DNA of 64,000 bases. It comes from an uncultured Dehalococcoidia bacterium (lineage in GTDB: Bacteria; Chloroflexota; Dehalococcoidia; Lucifugimonadales; Lucifugimonadaceae). Positions 61,170 to 64,000 of the stretch are shown in pieces. The stretch's first letter is position 1, and each line of letters begins with the position of its first letter. The translations under genes were made by a program, and so were the position numbers. The notes below the pieces were generated by a model, which saw only the letters and a program-made list of their open reading frames with translations, made no database searches and had not been told where the DNA came from. The stretch lies in assembly GCA_913048295.1 (NCBI GenBank), contig CAJWWK010000002.1, positions 1 to 64,000 of the forward strand. The letters run 5' to 3'.

Positions 61170-62447
61170 TTACTCAGCTTCCTCTCCATCTTCTTCATCG
61201 TCATTGTCGAGACCAAATACTCTCTGAACCGCCTCTACCGCGCTGGTTTCATCGCTGCGCAGGAAGCTGATCGGGTCGGCAAGAATCCGGCGCACCAGCG
61301 ATCGGGTCATTTTTTCGACCGCAACCGACTGCTCGTCGGTAAGTTCGTCGATGCCCCCGAGTGTTTGCTGAACTTCTTCTCGCCTCATCTCCTCGATCCG
61401 GGCGCCGAGGGTACGAATTACCGGCTCGCTCTCAAGCCCGGTCAAACGCTCTTGGAAGCGTCGCACACCATCCTCGATCAGGACACGCGCCTTCGACGCT
61501 GCATCCTCTCGAAGTCCCTGGTGCTGTGTCGACTTTGCCTGCAACTCAGACAGGCTGATCAGCGTCACTCTATCGATGTCGCCCGAGTCAGGGTCCACGT
61601 CACGTGGCATCCCAACATCCAGAATGTACATCGGGCGGTCAGGCCGGGTCGCCATCGCGGCTCGAATCGCCTCGGCACTGATGACCTGATCGGTCGCGGC
61701 GGTGCAGCTGATAACCACGTCAATGGCACTTAGCGAGTTGGAAATCTGCTCAAATGGAATCTGGGGAGAGCCCAACTCCTCAGCAAGTATCGAACCGCGG
61801 TTCATCGAACGGCTTGTGACCACAATATCGTCCGCACCGTAACGCCGGAGCGCCCTCGCCGTAAGTTTTCCGGTTTCACCAGCCCCAATTAGGAGCACGC
61901 TAAGCCCTTTGAGATCACCTGCGACATTTTGAAGTTCCTGTACACCCAATGAAGAAATAGAGATACGGTTGCGCCCCAGCCCTGACTCTTTCCTTACGCG
62001 CCTGCTGTTGCGCAGGGCCGCATGGAACATTCTGGAAAGCACCGGCTCCACTGTTCCCGCTTCACCCGCCGCCTGCAGTGCCCTGGTTACTTGCCCGAGA
62101 ATCTGAGATTCGCCCAACGCGACCGAATGGAGGCCTGAAGTGACACTGAAAAGGTGAGTCGCAACGTCGTCGCCCGTCAGCGTGTAAATATGGTCGTCAA
62201 AATCGCTGGCCGGAGCACTGTCGGGAATCGTGCCGATAAATTCTTTGAGCTGGCGAATTCCCACTTCGACATCATCGACAACCGCATATACCTCGGTCCG
62301 GTTGCAGGTCGAAAGAATAATTCCTCCACCGGCGTGCGTCGCAAGTCGATCAAGATGTTCTTTGAGCGAGGATTTGGGGACGGTAACAGCTTCCAGGTAT
62401 TCAACTGGAGAGCGGTCAATATTTAGTCCGGCAAGTATGAAGTTCAA
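61170..62447 (-). CDS. hemA: Glutamyl-tRNA reductase
   Basis: ILSTCNRTEVYAVV catalytic Cys block, GLHSVALGESQILGQV, LIGAGETGKLTARAL. Confidence 0.95.
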   Translation of the reverse strand: MNFILAGLNIDRSPVEYLEAVTVPKSSLKEHLDRLATHAGGGIILSTCNRTEVYAVVDDVEVGIRQLKEFIGTIPDSAPASDFDDHIYTLTGDDVATHLFSVTSGLHSVALGESQILGQVTRALQAAGEAGTVEPVLSRMFHAALRNSRRVRKESGLGRNRISISSLGVQELQNVAGDLKGLSVLLIGAGETGKLTARALRRYGADDIVVTSRSMNRGSILAEELGSPQIPFEQISNSLSAIDVVISCTAATDQVISAEAIRAAMATRPDRPMYILDVGMPRDVDPDSGDIDRVTLISLSELQAKSTQHQGLREDAASKARVLIEDGVRRFQERLTGLESEPVIRTLGARIEEMRREEVQQTLGGIDELTDEQSVAVEKMTRSLVRRILADPISFLRSDETSAVEAVQRVFGLDNDDEEDGEEAE

Positions 62448-62728
62448 TTTAATCCGACTTCCCGTCAGTGAGTTGGATCAGCCAGACTTCATAAAACATG
62501 TCCAGCCCTCTCCCCGCGGTAGTCAACTGTTTAGCGCCCCTCGACTGTAAAAGCTATCACGCCGAGTACCGCTATTCACCTAGTGGCATGAAGGGATTGT
62601 GATGGTTGAGTGATAGCATCAGCAAACCGAAAAACACCAGTCTTGAAGAATACCAATCAATCGGCCGCTTTTCACCCACATCAATGGAAATTTCCGCAAC
62701 AACACCACCTGATCAACGCGGCTACACA

Positions 62729-63553
62729 ATGCCCGACATATTCGTCACAACCGAGTGGCTTGTCGACCACCTGTCGGATAAAGATGTTCGGGTGATCGAC
62801 ACCGACGTGCCCAAGCTATACGCAGAAGGGCACATTCCAGGAGCTGTAAATCCCGTCGATCACTATTACAAGACATCCCTGGAAGACCGTACCCACATAC
62901 AGGGTCCAGCGCAGTTTGCCCGGACAATGTCGAGCCTCGGCATCAACGATAACACCACGGTGGTCGGCTACGACCGCTCCGGGGGCGTTTACTCGTTTCG
63001 CCTGATGTGGGCGCTCCACTACTACGGGCACACCAATGTGAAGTTTCTCGATGGCGGGCTGCCAAAGTGGATCGCCGAAGGACGAAGCACAACAACTGAA
63101 CCTGCACCTCGAGCAGTACCCGAGTCAGCATCCGCCAGTTCGTTCACGCCGCGGGCCAACTCCGAGATCTTCGCTTCGCGAGAACAGGTGCTCAATGCCA
63201 TCGGGAGCGATTCGACGGTCCTGCTCGATGTGCGTGCTGACGACGAATGGACTGGGGACAACAAACGCGGTGGACCACGGGGCGGCCGTATCCCCGGTGC
63301 CGTTCACCTTGAGTGGGTCAATTTCCATACAGGCGGCGATGTTCCCATCCTGCGACCGGCTGACGAAATCAGGAAGTTACTTGCCGACGTCGGCGTAACC
63401 CCAGATAAAAACATCATCACCTACTGACAGGGCGGCATTCGTGCGGCGCACGGATTTTGGACTCTGAAGCTCGCAGGTTTTGAAAACGTGCGGGATTATG
63501 ACGGATCGTGGCGAGAATGGGCCGCCGATCAAAGTTGTCCTGTAGAGGGGTGA
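62729..63553 (+). CDS. Tandem-domain thiosulfate/3-mercaptopyruvate sulfurtransferase (rhodanese) with in-frame TGA at catalytic position; candidate selenoprotein
   Basis: DGGLPKWIAEGR, LLDVRADDEW, AGAVHLEWVNF-like, then NIITY-TGA-QGGIRAAHGFWTLKLAGFENVRDYDGSWREWA to TGA at 63551-63553. Confidence 0.8.
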
Positions 63554-63713
63554 CCTAGCGCGCACCGAACTCGCTCGTAACTGAAAGACGTCGGAACGTC
63601 TGTCTAAATCCGTAATCGACCTCCGTTCCGTATTATTTTACGAACCCCACGATACCTAGCACCCCTCCTAATTCCCTTGCGTTTGCACGGCCTGGACTGG
63701 TTCCGAACAGACA

Positions 63714-64000
63714 ATGAAATCACGCAACCTCATCTTCCCATCGATGGCGCTTGGCCTACTCCTTACATTTGCCGCTGTCGCCTGCGGGAACAGCGACTCC
63801 CCAGCCTCAACAGACGATTCAGCAGACGCCCCGCCAACAGCTGGTTTAGCGGCCGAGCCGTCCCGGGCCCCAGATACCTTTGGGACTATCAAACCGACCA
63901 GCACGTCCGGTCCGGCTCCGACGCCAACCGCCAGCCCGCCGCTGCCAACCTACGCAGAAGGGGTACTGGAGTTATACGGGATAGAGGCCTGGCTGAACTC
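63714..64000 (+). CDS. Putative lipoprotein with Pro/Thr-rich region, truncated by window end
   Basis: MKSRNLIFPSMALGLLLTFAAVACGNSDSPAS; lipobox AVAC; open to the last base. Confidence 0.7.
   Translation, partial: MKSRNLIFPSMALGLLLTFAAVACGNSDSPASTDDSADAPPTAGLAAEPSRAPDTFGTIKPTSTSGPAPTPTASPPLPTYAEGVLELYGIEAWLN

Overview
A 64 kb window of a GC-moderate bacterial chromosome. The domain content and Pro/Thr-linker lipoproteins suggest a marine Chloroflexota/SAR202-like lineage; this is inference, not tested. The backbone is mostly housekeeping: tldD/pmbA, folC, fabF, fbpABC, relA/spoT, rpsT, lexA, tatA/B/C, maf, a TrmA/RlmD-type methyltransferase, lipA, rsmI, a polyprenyl synthase, nth, tRNA-Glu, mutS2, hemL and hemA. 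Between these lie catabolic blocks (amidohydrolases, enolase superfamily, DHDPS family, MFS, dehydrogenases). The strongest unusual signal is a tandem-rhodanese sulfurtransferase (62729-63553). Its only catalytic Cys position is a TGA codon (..NIITY-TGA-QGGIRAAHGFW..), the frame stays open and conserved afterwards, and a hairpin has its apical loop 18 nt after the TGA. It is a candidate selenocysteine rhodanese that the ORF caller truncates. Other notable items: a perfect BlaI-type operator in front of blaI followed by a decayed M56/BlaR1 gene; an orphan C-terminal fragment of a phage portal protein; a lipoprotein-excalibur gene split by a frameshift; a LexA-like box beside a strong lexA promoter; a palindrome-rich region upstream of fbpA; and intergenic REP-like repeats. 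No rRNA, CRISPR array or intact mobile element was seen.
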